A stretch of DNA of 64,000 nt, taken from Gracilibacillus orientalis. Lineage in GTDB: Bacteria; Bacillota; Bacilli; Bacillales; Amphibacillaceae. Below the pieces are notes generated by a model. The model saw only the letters and a list, made by a program, of their open reading frames with translations, made no database searches and was not told where the DNA came from. Numbering within the stretch: position 1 is the first letter of the stretch; the number at the start of each line of letters is the position of its first letter. This document shows, piece by piece, positions 10,423 through 18,253 of this stretch. The stretch lies in contig NZ_FOTR01000002.1 in NCBI RefSeq assembly GCF_900114645.1, forward strand, positions 62,001-126,000, given 5' to 3'. The position numbers and the translations under genes were made by a program.

Positions 10423-10540
10423 TTAAATCACCCATTTTTTATAATTTAGTATGCCTTAAAAAAACCTTTATTTAAGCATATTCGCCATCATCAAATTTAG
10501 TATTGACATTATTTATGAATAAAATAGTTCTATATACCTA

Positions 10541-10582
10541 TTGTAATCGCTTACCAAATTTTATATAATGAAATCGGTTACA
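10541..10582 (+). promoter_or_regulatory. Promoter flanked by two cre sites (small RNA)
   Basis: -35-like TTGTAA (10541-10546), 17-nt spacer, -10 TATAAT (10564-10569). Two sequences fit the CcpA cre consensus TGWNANCGNTNWCA: TGTAATCGCTTACC at 10542-10555 (13 of 14, over the -35) and TGAAATCGGTTACA at 10569-10582 (14 of 14, over the start site). Binding at these positions would be expected to repress. Another LacI-family protein could use them. Confidence 0.72.
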
Positions 10583-10634
10583 ATAATAGTTGTTGTGTAC
10601 ATATACTGTTCACATCTTTCTGAGGTGTGGATAC

Positions 10635-10691
10635 ATGTACAGTATTTTGAATCAAAATAGATTGTCCCCCTTTGCATCCTATTTTTTATAG
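10635..10691 (+). CDS. 18-codon small ORF inside the small RNA
   Basis: ATG at 10635 with GAGGTG (10622-10627) seven nt upstream encodes MYSILNQNRLSPFASYFL and stops with TAG at 10689-10691, inside the right arm of the terminator. The SD and start codon fall in the RNA stems described above, so translation could be structure-controlled. It has no recognisable family. It might be a leader peptide, a small functional peptide like SR1P, or chance. Confidence 0.3.
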   Translation: MYSILNQNRLSPFASYFL

Positions 10692-10704
10692 GGTGCCTTT
10701 TTTT
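10674..10704 (+). terminator. Intrinsic terminator of the small RNA
   Basis: Stem GCATCCTA (10674-10681) pairs with TAGGGTGC (10689-10696) with one G-U pair and a 7-nt loop, followed by CC and a run of seven T. Confidence 0.75.
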
Positions 10705-10890
10705 GTCAAAGAAGGAAAATTCATTTTTATCGACCCTTATTACTTCTTAAGACGCTTTGACCAGAACGACTTCTTTTAACAGTTATCTGAATTGATTTTT
10801 CAAAATAAGACTTTTCAAAGGAAATTAGATGTTTAACAAGGAGTATATGCAGTGATTGTAGAAATTAATAGTAACTAGGAGGTGATAAGA

Positions 10891-11241
10891 ATGAAAGTCA
10901 AAAGGATTGTTGCCAATGTAGAAACACAAGATATTACCAAAGCAAGGTACTTCTACCAGGAAGTACTTGGACTTGATCAATTAATGAGTCTGGACTTTAT
11001 TGCAACCTACGGCTCACATGAGAAGATGGATACACAAATTAGTTTTCTTTCAGAAGGTGGTTCCGGGACGCCGGTACCTGATTTGTCAATTGAAGTTGAT
11101 GACCTTGATAATGCACTAACTTGCATAAAAGAAGCTGGAATTCCAATTGAGTATGGACCTGCTAAAGAGCCATGGGGTGTAAGGCGTTTTTACGTTAGAG
11201 ATCCATTCGGGAAACTTATCAATATCTTAATCCATCTATAA
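10891..11241 (+). CDS. VOC (glyoxalase/bleomycin-resistance fold) protein
   Basis: 116 aa from ATG 10891, chosen because AGGAGGTGA (10877-10885) is correctly spaced for it; the in-frame GTG at 10882 lies inside that SD. The protein has the two-halved beta-alpha-beta-beta-beta layout of a VOC domain: a DITKARYFYQEVLGLDQ helix, a central PDLSIEVDDLDNAL strand and helix, and a C-terminal WGVRRFYVRDPFGKLINILIH motif containing the usual metal-side Asp/Pro-Phe-Gly. Such single-domain proteins act as lyases, dioxygenases or antibiotic-binding proteins; the substrate cannot be told. It may be read through from the small RNA promoter if that terminator leaks. Confidence 0.85.
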   Translation: MKVKRIVANVETQDITKARYFYQEVLGLDQLMSLDFIATYGSHEKMDTQISFLSEGGSGTPVPDLSIEVDDLDNALTCIKEAGIPIEYGPAKEPWGVRRFYVRDPFGKLINILIHL

Positions 11242-11340
11242 TGGGTAAACCTTTGTGTTAGCATGTTTCTTTTTCTTAACTGGTAATTGCGTAACCCTGT
11301 TACACGAAATTTTGACTCCTTGATTTTATTATCGAATGTA

Positions 11341-11953
11341 TTTTGCGACCCGTCACATTGGGGGTACCTTTGAGATTGTCCACAAGTACAATCTTTTAAT
11401 CCCTTACCATTAAGAATTCGCTGCTTATATTTTAACCCTTGACGATTTTTTGGTTTTAGAAAAATAAAGGATGTATTCTCTTTGTCGACCCGGCGTCAAT
11501 CCTTCAGATGCAGTTTCCAAAGCAGGGATCTCATCGAATTTATTTTGTAGTTCTGCAGGAATAACGAATTCTTTATTCTTTTTAATACTTACTTCCAAAC
11601 CGGCTTTTTCAACTTCAATGGCTTCATTAATATAGGCTTTTAAGATGGTTTCCATTTCAACTATTTCTTGAACATTGGTAAACCGAATCTGGCGCGCCGC
11701 CTGTACATTCTCCGTTTGTTGGATTAGAATCCCATTGGCATCCTTTAACAACGCACCTTTGTGAAACAGAAGCGCACAATATTCTTTAAATCCATGTATT
11801 AAAGCTATGTTTTTTTCCTCAAATGTGTAACAAGGTTGCTTCCACTTAAATTCTTCGGTCAGCTCACAATCAAGGACAATATTTCTCAAATTCTTCATTC
11901 CATTTTTGGGCTTTGCTTAAAAACTCATCAACCTTAGGATTCATTTTTGTCAT
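11341..11953 (-). pseudogene. YdeI-family (DUF1801-like) gene broken by two frameshifts
   Basis: An intact-looking core (11425-11898) encodes RNIVLDCELTEEFKWKQPCYTFEEKN ... ALLFHKGALLKD ... PGRQREYILYFSK, typical of YdeI. The natural start is ATG 11953: that frame gives MTKMNPKVDEFLSKAQKWNE and then stops soon after a shift near 11885-11895, where about 8 nt of a TGAGAAAT-like direct repeat seem lost. At the 3' end the core frame stops after SRVKI, but one base over, past an AAAA run near 11430, the frame continues KYKQRILNGKGLKDCTCG and ends in a CDGSQ motif like a small iron-sulfur CDGSH end. The gene is therefore decayed, or the assembly has indels. Some translation of the core is possible from ATG 11898. 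Confidence 0.8.
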
Positions 11954-12118
11954 CAAGGAACCCCCTCTTCATTCTAAAATGATCATTTACAATCATTAGA
12001 GGTACTCTTTTTCGACACACCCCACAACCAAACAAATGTTCTTGTTATTCTATCATATTATACTATTTAATCCCTATTTTCAACCCACTTTTTATTAATA
12101 AATCATGGAAAAAGAAAA

Positions 12119-12151
12119 GGATAGTTAGCCATCATATGGAACCAACTATCC
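12119..12151 (-). terminator. Intrinsic terminator downstream of the doxX gene
   Basis: Arms GGATAGTT (12119-12126) and AACTATCC (12144-12151); on the minus strand the hairpin is followed by TTTTCTTTTT. The remaining bases between 11954 and 12279 hold only a weak hairpin (ACTTATTT/AAATAAGT, 12205-12226) and nothing else I can support. Confidence 0.7.
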
Positions 12152-12279
12152 GATAAATAAATATTTGATTATATTTTTTTATGTTTGTACTGCTAAACTA
12201 GAATACTTATTTAGCTAGAAATAAGTTTACGCAGGCGCCTCTAGCTAGATGAATCCTTAAGCGGCGATCCTGAGTTTTT

Positions 12280-12807
12280 TTAGTGTGTTTCTGCTGGCTT
12301 AATAAACCTATCTTCATTTTGGTGGAAAACTTTTTCTTTAATGAATGGAATAACATATCTGTCTAATCCAAATCTTCCCGCGTTATAGCCTGCTACAAGT
12401 AAGAATAAGGTGAGTAATATCATTTGAGCATTTGTGCTGATTGTGCCACTGAACAAGAATGCGAAGTTCATCATGATTCCCATTAATGCTGCAAAGTTAG
12501 TAAATAAACCTAGAATTAACGCGATACCAACTAGAAATTCCCCCCACATGACGAGGAATGTAAATATATCTGCTCCAGGAATTGCAACTGCTTCTAAAAA
12601 TACTGCCCACCATCCTTGAACAGTTGGATTCTCACCACTTGCATTTGCTACAGCTCCTTGCAAAAAACCACTTGCATCAAATTCCCCACCAGTAATTTTA
12701 CCCCAGCCACCTGTCATCCATTGATACCCGAGATAGACTCTAATGAAAGTTAATATTCCGGCTACTAATTTATTATTTCTTAATAAGTTTACAAACATTT
12801 CATCCAC
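12280..12807 (-). CDS. DoxX-family membrane protein
   Basis: 175 aa with four hydrophobic segments (about 15-33, 68-90, 93-115, 122-142) and the DoxX opening FIRVYLGYQWMTGGWGKITGG. DoxX proteins are small quinone-linked or redox-stress membrane proteins; some are subunits of thiosulfate:quinone oxidoreductase, and others are of unknown role in thiol-stress loci. No partner subunit is adjacent. The gene is monocistronic with its own terminator. The C-terminal tail is hydrophilic (FIKEKVFHQNEDRFIKPAETH). Confidence 0.87.
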   Translation of the reverse strand: MDEMFVNLLRNNKLVAGILTFIRVYLGYQWMTGGWGKITGGEFDASGFLQGAVANASGENPTVQGWWAVFLEAVAIPGADIFTFLVMWGEFLVGIALILGLFTNFAALMGIMMNFAFLFSGTISTNAQMILLTLFLLVAGYNAGRFGLDRYVIPFIKEKVFHQNEDRFIKPAETH

Positions 12808-13042
12808 TCCTTTTATTGTTCAATACTTCACATTAAATAGTGTTTTGTTATCCTTATTACACTTAAATCATAACATATTTAAATTTTTATTCAATATCTT
12901 TGTTCATCATTTCACATTATAGACAAACCATTGTGTCAAAGTTGTGACATTGCATCCTTTTTGAGTTATGCTAAAGATACATGCTTTCATTATCAAGGGC
13001 AAAACTATAATTTATATCCAAAAAAGAGATGAGGTGCAGAGA

Positions 13043-13963
13043 ATGAAATATCGTCGACTCGGAAAAACAAATTTAGATGTTTCGGTTGTAGGGATAGGCA
13101 CTTGGCAATTCGGTGGTGAATGGGGAAAAGACTTTACTCAAGCGGAAGTTGATCAAATTCTCGATCAGGCTAAACAAGAAGGAATCAACCTGATTGACAC
13201 TGCTGAATGCTATGGTGATCATCTATCCGAACAATTTATTGGAGATTATTTGCGTAGAAAAAATCGTGAAGATTGGATTGTTGCAACCAAATTCGGCCAC
13301 CATTTCCATCGTAATTTTGAACGGACGCGCCAATGGTCTGCTGAAGATGTGTTAAAACAATTAGATGATTCCTTGAGGTCTTTAAAAACGGATTACATCG
13401 ATGTTTATCAAGCCCATTCTTGTACTGATGAAGAATTTAACAATGATGATTTATGGACAATGCTGGATAAACAGAAACAGGCGGGTAAAATATGACACTT
13501 GGCAGTTTCATTAGCAGGAAATGAAGATAACTATCAGACTGATAAAGCAACAGAGGTCGGAGCTGAAGCGATTCAAGTTGTTTATAATCGTCTAGACCGT
13601 GCTCCAGAAGAGAAGATATATCCTTCCACCCTCAAACAGGATATGGGCGTTTTGGCGCGAGTTCCTTTAGCTAGTGGTTATTTAAGTGGTAAATATAAAC
13701 CAGGGTCTACATTTGATCAAAATGATGTACGTTCCAGACACGATAGCGAAAAAACAGACCGCTTACTAAGAATGGTAGAAGAAATTGCACGTCATGAAGT
13801 TCCTGAAGGGATAAATATGGCAAGTTGGGCGCTTGCTTGGTGTTTAAAGCATGATGCAGTAACAACCGTTATACCTGGTTGTAAAAATCCGGAACAAGTC
13901 ATTTCTAATGCGAGAGCAGCTGATTTAGAAATTGTTTCTGAAAATCATCCACAAGCAAGATAA
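13043..13963 (+). pseudogene. Aldo/keto reductase interrupted by an in-frame TGA
   Basis: Starting at ATG 13043 (GAGGTGCAGAG upstream), the frame encodes an AKR barrel: YRRLGKTNLDVSVVGIGTWQFGGEWG, the catalytic Asp/Tyr region NLIDTAECYGDH, the lysine in ATKFGHHFH, and the His-containing YIDVYQAHS. A TGA at 13493-13495 stops it after QKQAGKI. The same frame continues at once with HLAVSLAGNEDNYQ, then QVVYNRLD, GVLARVPLASGYLSGKYK and a C-terminal VIPGCKNPEQV, ending at 13963. The expected residue at the stop is Arg (CGA), so one C-to-T change explains it. Together the halves make a normal ~306-aa reductase. Recent nonsense mutation, sequencing error or programmed readthrough are the options, in that order. 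Confidence 0.85.
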
Positions 13964-14008
13964 AGTAAGACTTCCATAAATTATATAAAGCATATCTGTC
14001 GCATAATA

Positions 14009-14048
14009 AAAAAACAACTACTTCATTTTTTAGAAGCTGTTGTTTTTT
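14009..14048. terminator. Bidirectional terminator
   Basis: AAAAAACAACTACTTC (14009-14024) pairs with GAAGCTGTTGTTTTTT (14033-14048) with one mismatch. It serves the reductase gene on the plus strand and the convergent acidic-protein gene on the minus strand. Confidence 0.85.
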
Positions 14049-14057
14049 TATTTGTAG

Positions 14058-14504
14058 TTATCCGCCATATACATCATCACGAACTGTACCATTGTCACTG
14101 TTATTACTACTATTGTTACTACTGTAATCGCTGCTAGAAGCTTCATTATTATCTTGATAATAATAACTATTATTATTGCCTAATTCTACTTGTTCGGTTC
14201 CTTGATATAGATCCTCTTCACTTTCTTGTACAGCTATCTCAGGACTTTCTTCCTCATCTTCCATTACTTCATCTTCTTCGCTTTCGTCTTCATCGTCTTC
14301 ATCATCTTCTTGACTTAATACCTCTAATCCCTTAGGTAAATATATATTTAGCGAGCTTAATGCTTTTGGCTGATGAAGATCATAGGCATATTGTTGAATC
14401 GAATTGTTATTAAAGACTGTTTTGCCATCAAAATAACTCTTAACAAACCAACCTATGCCAATTAGTAAGGTAATTCCTATTGCGATTGTGATGTATACGG
14501 CCAT
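14058..14504 (-). CDS. Small membrane-anchored acidic protein, unknown function
   Basis: 148 aa from ATG 14504. One hydrophobic segment at the very N-terminus (AVYITIAIGITLLIGIGWFV) is followed by a short linker, a highly acidic block (EDDEDDEDESEEDEVMEDEE) and an Asn/Ser/Tyr-rich low-complexity tail ending VRDDVYGG. The body is likely outside the cell and disordered. Start uncertain: the only good SD, GGAGGGGAGAG (near 14528-14538), is about 21 nt from ATG 14504 but 6 nt from an in-frame CTG at 14525. A TTG at 14540 lacks an SD. I recognise no family. Confidence 0.6.
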   Translation of the reverse strand: MAVYITIAIGITLLIGIGWFVKSYFDGKTVFNNNSIQQYAYDLHQPKALSSLNIYLPKGLEVLSQEDDEDDEDESEEDEVMEDEEESPEIAVQESEEDLYQGTEQVELGNNNSYYYQDNNEASSSDYSSNNSSNNSDNGTVRDDVYGG

Positions 14505-14775
14505 TGAATCTTGATTATTTCTCAGGGCTCTCCCCTCCAAGCATACGACATTCTTAATACTAAATTACCATTGAATGATAAAAATGTAAATATATCTAAT
14601 TCAATCCATTCAAAATATGTAGTATTATTAGTTTTTAAGTCGAATGTAATGTCAGACTTTTATCCCAGTGATAAGTGGGTATTCCTTTTAAATCTCTAAT
14701 ACAAATTACAATTGGATCGGCAACATCATAATGATACTGGAGCTTTTTATTGCAATGTCGAGATTTTTTATATGA

Positions 14776-14806
14776 AAGGAGTGTACCTCCAAGAGATACA
14801 CTCCTT
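14776..14806 (-). terminator. Hairpin terminator after the isomerase gene
   Basis: AAGGAGTGTA (14776-14785) and TACACTCCTT (14797-14806) form a perfect 10-bp stem with an 11-nt loop, 21 bp past the stop of the isomerase operon. On the minus strand it is followed by a T-rich but broken tract. Confidence 0.65.
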
Positions 14807-14826
14807 CTCCCCATCCTTATCTGCTG

Positions 14827-15648
14827 TTATACATGTTTAGCAAAGCTTTGCTTGATCTCTTGTACTACATCGTCCCCGTCTCGATCCCATATCGATTGAT
14901 TAATGATTTCTACTTCAATCGGACCATGATAACCTGCTGCTTCTACTGCCTTTCTCATTCTGTTAATTTCGATTACACCGTCTCCCATCATGAAACGGCC
15001 TTTAAACATATCGTCCATAGGTACTTTCCAATCAGACACGTGAAATCCTAATATTCTGCCTTTTGCCCGTTCGATTTCCACATAGAGATTTGGATCCCAC
15101 CAAACATGGTAGACATCGACAATGACACCTACCTCACTTGGATCATATTTTTCAGCGATGGTTGTCGCTTGATTCATCGTGTTAATCACCGATCTGTCTG
15201 CTGCAAACATCGGATGCAATGGTTCAATTGCAAGTTTTACACCATAATCTTTTGCAAAAGGGACTAATTGGTCAATACCCTCTGCTACTTGTTCTCTTGC
15301 CGAATCAATATTTTTATCGGCACTTGGTCCACAAACTAATACTAATGTATCCGTCCCTAACTCAGCAGCTTCTTCTACTGCTCGTTTATTGTCATCAATT
15401 CTTTCTGCTCTTTCTTTTGCAGTAGCTGCTGGAAACATACCACCACGGCACACACTAGATACTTGTAAACCAGCATCCTTGATCAATTGCTTAGATTTAT
15501 TCAAACCAATTTCCTTCATTTTATGACGCCAAACCGAAATCCATGGTACATCATGACGCACACAACCTTCAACCGCTTCCTCTAGATTCCATTGTTCCGT
15601 TGTGATTTGGTTCAAACTGAGACGACTCATTAATTTCTCATCTGTCAT
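14827..15648 (-). CDS. Sugar phosphate isomerase/epimerase family TIM barrel
   Basis: 273 aa of the AP-endonuclease-2/xylose-isomerase-like barrel (IolE/IolI type). Metal-ligand positions are visible: LAIEPLHPMFAADRS (Glu), GVIVDVYHVWWDPN (Asp, His), GFHVSDWKVPMDD (His) and GPIEVEIINQSIWD (Glu). It is the last gene of a three-gene operon and overlaps the DUF993 gene by 4 nt. With a Gfo/Idh/MocA oxidoreductase upstream, the set looks like oxidation followed by isomerisation or beta-elimination of a cyclitol, keto-sugar or glycoside. The exact reaction is not deducible. Confidence 0.88.
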   Translation of the reverse strand: MTDEKLMSRLSLNQITTEQWNLEEAVEGCVRHDVPWISVWRHKMKEIGLNKSKQLIKDAGLQVSSVCRGGMFPAATAKERAERIDDNKRAVEEAAELGTDTLVLVCGPSADKNIDSAREQVAEGIDQLVPFAKDYGVKLAIEPLHPMFAADRSVINTMNQATTIAEKYDPSEVGVIVDVYHVWWDPNLYVEIERAKGRILGFHVSDWKVPMDDMFKGRFMMGDGVIEINRMRKAVEAAGYHGPIEVEIINQSIWDRDGDDVVQEIKQSFAKHV

Positions 15649-16823
15649 CGTGCACCCTCCTGCTTCACACCTGCTAATTCTAACGTCAGACGCATTCTTT
15701 CTGTTGCTAATTCCGGATTTCTTAATAAGCCTGCTTCATCTGCCATCACGAATAAATCGGAAAAATGAATGACTGAACGCGCACTTTCCTTTCCACCGAT
15801 CATACGGAAATGGTCCTGATGCCCATTGAGATATGCCATAAAGACCACACCTGTTTTGTAAGAAAAAGTTGGTGATTGGAAAATATGACGAGATAATGGT
15901 ACCGTTTTTTCTAATAACTGATCATATGTTGCCAGATCATCCGCATCCAAAGCATGTATTGCAGCTGCCGCCGCCGGGGCAATCGCATCAAAGATTCCTA
16001 ACAAGGCATGGCTGTACCCTTGTTCATCTCCCTTGATTAACTCAGGATAGTTAAAGTCATCCCCGGTATACATTCTTACACTGTCGGGTAAAAGGCGACG
16101 CATTTGAATTTCTTTTTGGTCATCTAAAAGGGAAATTTTAATTCCATCTACTTTTGATTCATTGTCACGAATAATTTGTAGGCAAACTTCCATCGCCTCT
16201 TCCAAATCTTCATGTCCCCAGTATCCTTTCAAAGCTGGATCGAACATATCTCCTAACCAGTGTAAAATAACCGGTTGCGAAACATTTTGCAAAATTTTAT
16301 TATAGACACGTTGATAATCCTCCGGTCCTTTTGCACAAGCAGCAAGCGCTCTACTCGCCATTAAAATAATCTTTCCGCCTTCACCTTCAACAAAAGAGAC
16401 CTGCTCTTCATATGCTCTTTCCACGTCTTCCAATGTCACGGAAGGAGAAGGTTTCAAATGATCCGTCCCTACTCCGTTGGCAATATTTCCGCCAACCGAT
16501 TTTGCTTCTTTCATTGAGCGTGAAATTAATTCTTTTGCACCTTCCCAGCTTAATCCCATTCCACGCTGTGCGGTATCCATTGCTTCTGCGACCGATAATC
16601 CCATTGACCATAAATAATGGCGATACTCCATCGTTTTATCCCAATCAATTTGAGAGTTAAGAGTTGGATCAACGTCAGCTAATGGATCGGCTACCACATG
16701 GGCAGCCGAGTATGCAGTTCTTTTTTCAAAGGGTTGATCTGTCGGAATATCAAAAGGTGTATAATTACTAGCTTGATAAGTATATAGTTTGCGTTCCTTG
16801 TTCGGCAAAATTAGCTTTGTCAT
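15645..16823 (-). CDS. DUF993 family protein (dihydrodipicolinate synthase-like)
   Basis: 392 aa, beginning MTKLILPNKERKLYTYQ after a clear AAGGAGG SD. Stretches such as GGNIANGVGTDHL, GKIILMASRALAACAKGPEDY, QPVILHWLGDMFDPALKGYWGH and YTGDDFNYPELIKGDEQGYSHALLGIFDAIAP identify the DUF993 group, a distant branch of the class I aldolase/DapA-like barrels. The family usually occurs beside Gfo/Idh/MocA dehydrogenases and TIM-barrel isomerases in sugar-catabolic operons, exactly as here, but no activity is known to me. A retro-aldol or dehydration step on an oxidised sugar is a reasonable guess. Confidence 0.88.
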   Translation of the reverse strand: MTKLILPNKERKLYTYQASNYTPFDIPTDQPFEKRTAYSAAHVVADPLADVDPTLNSQIDWDKTMEYRHYLWSMGLSVAEAMDTAQRGMGLSWEGAKELISRSMKEAKSVGGNIANGVGTDHLKPSPSVTLEDVERAYEEQVSFVEGEGGKIILMASRALAACAKGPEDYQRVYNKILQNVSQPVILHWLGDMFDPALKGYWGHEDLEEAMEVCLQIIRDNESKVDGIKISLLDDQKEIQMRRLLPDSVRMYTGDDFNYPELIKGDEQGYSHALLGIFDAIAPAAAAAIHALDADDLATYDQLLEKTVPLSRHIFQSPTFSYKTGVVFMAYLNGHQDHFRMIGGKESARSVIHFSDLFVMADEAGLLRNPELATERMRLTLELAGVKQEGAR

Positions 16824-16835
16824 TTGTGTACCTCC

Positions 16836-17987
16836 TTACAGTTTAATTTCTGGTACCTCTAACCAACGTCTTTCTTCCCATGATTGTAAGCCAAGGTCAG
16901 AAAGTTGCGTTCCTTTCGCTCCTTCAAGCAGATCCCAAGGGAATTCCTCGTCGGCAAAAACATGCTTTAGGAATAACTCCCACTGAACTTTGAAACCATT
17001 GTCAAACACATCATTTGCTGGTACTTCCTGCCATTGCTCTTGGAAATCAAACGGATTATCAATATCTGGATTCCATGTTGGCTTCGGTGTATTTACACGG
17101 TGTTGTGCTTTACAGTCACGAAGACCTGCCACCGCACTGCCTTCTGTCCCATCTACTTGAATTGTTAATAAATCATCACGGTTCACACGTACTGCCCATG
17201 AAGAGTTCGCTTGTACGATGACACCATTATCTAATTCAAACGTTCCATAAGCTGCATCATCTGCAGTTGCTTTGTATGTTTCACCATTTTCATCGACACG
17301 CTCTGGGATATGCGTAGCACCTAGGCATGACACTGATTGCACATTGCCAAAAAGATTGTCAATTACATAGCGCCAGTGAGCAAACATATCGACGATAATA
17401 CCACCGCCATCTTCTTTACGGTAGTTCCAAGATGGACGTTGCCCTTCTTGCCAATCCCCTTCAAATACCCAATAACCAAATTCCATTCTTACCGATAGCA
17501 TTTTTCCAAAGAAACCGGAGTCGATAAGTCGCTTCAATTTTAATAAACCGGGCAAGAATAATTTGTCTTGTACCACACCATTTTTTACCCCTGCTTCATT
17601 TGCTAGTTTTGCTAACTCAACGGATCCTTCCAGGTTAGTAGCAGTTGGCTTTTCACAATAAATATGTTTTCCAGCCGCTATCGCTTGTTTAATGTTCTCA
17701 GCACGTCTAACGGTTGTTTGTGAGTCAAAATAGATCTCATTATAATCATCTGCAAGTGCTGCCTCTAAATCTGTGGAATAACGCTCAACGCCATGCGCTT
17801 CTGCTAGCGTTTTCAATTTCTTTTCATTGCGACCTACTAAAATAGGATCCGGCATTAACGTATCATCATTTTGTAACAAAACGCCACCTTGTTCTCTTAT
17901 TGCTTTAATAGAACGAATTAAGTGTTGATTCGTCCCCATCCTTCCTGTAACCCCATTCATAATAATACCAATTTTATGCTCTGCCAT
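16836..17987 (-). CDS. Gfo/Idh/MocA family NAD(P)-dependent oxidoreductase
   Basis: 383 aa. An N-terminal Rossmann domain (IGIIMNGVTGRMGTNQHLIRSI, an unusual glycine loop for the family), the family EKP signature in HIYCEKPTATNLEGSVELA (nicotinamide-side Lys) and a C-terminal beta-sheet domain with DMFAHWRYVIDNLFG. It is the first gene of the operon with DUF993 and the isomerase (12-bp gap, then 4-nt overlap). It likely oxidises a hydroxyl of a sugar, cyclitol or glycoside. The promoter region lies between it and the 21-bp array; the neighbouring AraC gene is the natural regulator. Confidence 0.9.
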   Translation of the reverse strand: MAEHKIGIIMNGVTGRMGTNQHLIRSIKAIREQGGVLLQNDDTLMPDPILVGRNEKKLKTLAEAHGVERYSTDLEAALADDYNEIYFDSQTTVRRAENIKQAIAAGKHIYCEKPTATNLEGSVELAKLANEAGVKNGVVQDKLFLPGLLKLKRLIDSGFFGKMLSVRMEFGYWVFEGDWQEGQRPSWNYRKEDGGGIIVDMFAHWRYVIDNLFGNVQSVSCLGATHIPERVDENGETYKATADDAAYGTFELDNGVIVQANSSWAVRVNRDDLLTIQVDGTEGSAVAGLRDCKAQHRVNTPKPTWNPDIDNPFDFQEQWQEVPANDVFDNGFKVQWELFLKHVFADEEFPWDLLEGAKGTQLSDLGLQSWEERRWLEVPEIKL

Positions 17988-18039
17988 TTTCTGTTCCCCT
18001 TTCAGTTGCTTGATTACCTTTAGTTTATCGCAATAAAAA

Positions 18040-18070
18040 AAATTCGTCTTATTAATCTAAGAACGAATTT
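18040..18070 (-). terminator. Terminator of the AraC transcript
   Basis: AAATTCGTCTTA (18040-18051) pairs with TAAGAACGAATTT (18058-18070, one bulge). On the minus strand it is followed by TTTTTTTATTG. It separates the araC gene and its repeat array from the oxidoreductase operon. Confidence 0.75.
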
Positions 18071-18118
18071 CTTAAAATCGGAAATGAATTTGCAAGATTA
18101 CTAGTATTTTGGTGGTTA

Positions 18119-18253
18119 CTGGCAACTTTTCATGATTTACTGGCAACTTCGGCTAGTTCTCTGGCAACTTTCATGGGTTACTGGCAACTTCAGCTAGTTC
18201 TCTGGCAACTTCCCATGATTTACTGGCAACTTCGGCTAGTTTTCTGGCAACTT
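18119..18253. repeat. 21-bp tandem repeat array, seven copies
   Basis: CTGGCAACTT occurs at 18119, 18140, 18161, 18181, 18202, 18223 and 18244, a 21-bp period with one 20-bp step. The 11-nt spacers alternate between a CATGATTTA-like and a CGGCTAGTT-like form, giving a 42-bp higher-order unit. On the minus strand each unit reads AAGTTGCCAG, and the first copies make up the last codons of the AraC gene. Confidence 0.9.

Larger units (their letters stand above)
10576..10706 (+). ncRNA. Putative catabolite-controlled small RNA, ~130 nt
   Basis: A promoter at 10541-10569 and an intrinsic terminator at 10674-10704 bracket about 130 nt. Between them lie overlapping alternative stems: TGTACAT (10596-10602) with ATGTACA (10635-10641), and ATACTGT (10603-10609) with ACAGTAT (10639-10645). 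These exclude each other. An inner stem pairs CACATC (10611-10616) with GAGGTG (10622-10627). The RNA contains an 18-codon frame with an SD. It may be an independent regulatory RNA (compare the dual-function, catabolite-controlled SR1 of Bacillus subtilis) or an attenuator leader of the VOC gene 185 bp downstream. I do not recognise the family. Confidence 0.45.

Noticed and set aside
12205-12226. Second terminator after doxX
   Set aside because: Eight-bp AT-rich stem without a T run; the hairpin at 12119-12151 is much better.
13493-13495. TGA as a selenocysteine codon
   Set aside because: No SECIS-like hairpin directly downstream, no Sel genes in view, and the aligned residue is Arg away from the active site.
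18119-18253. CRISPR array
   Set aside because: Period 21 bp is too short and the spacers are themselves repeated.
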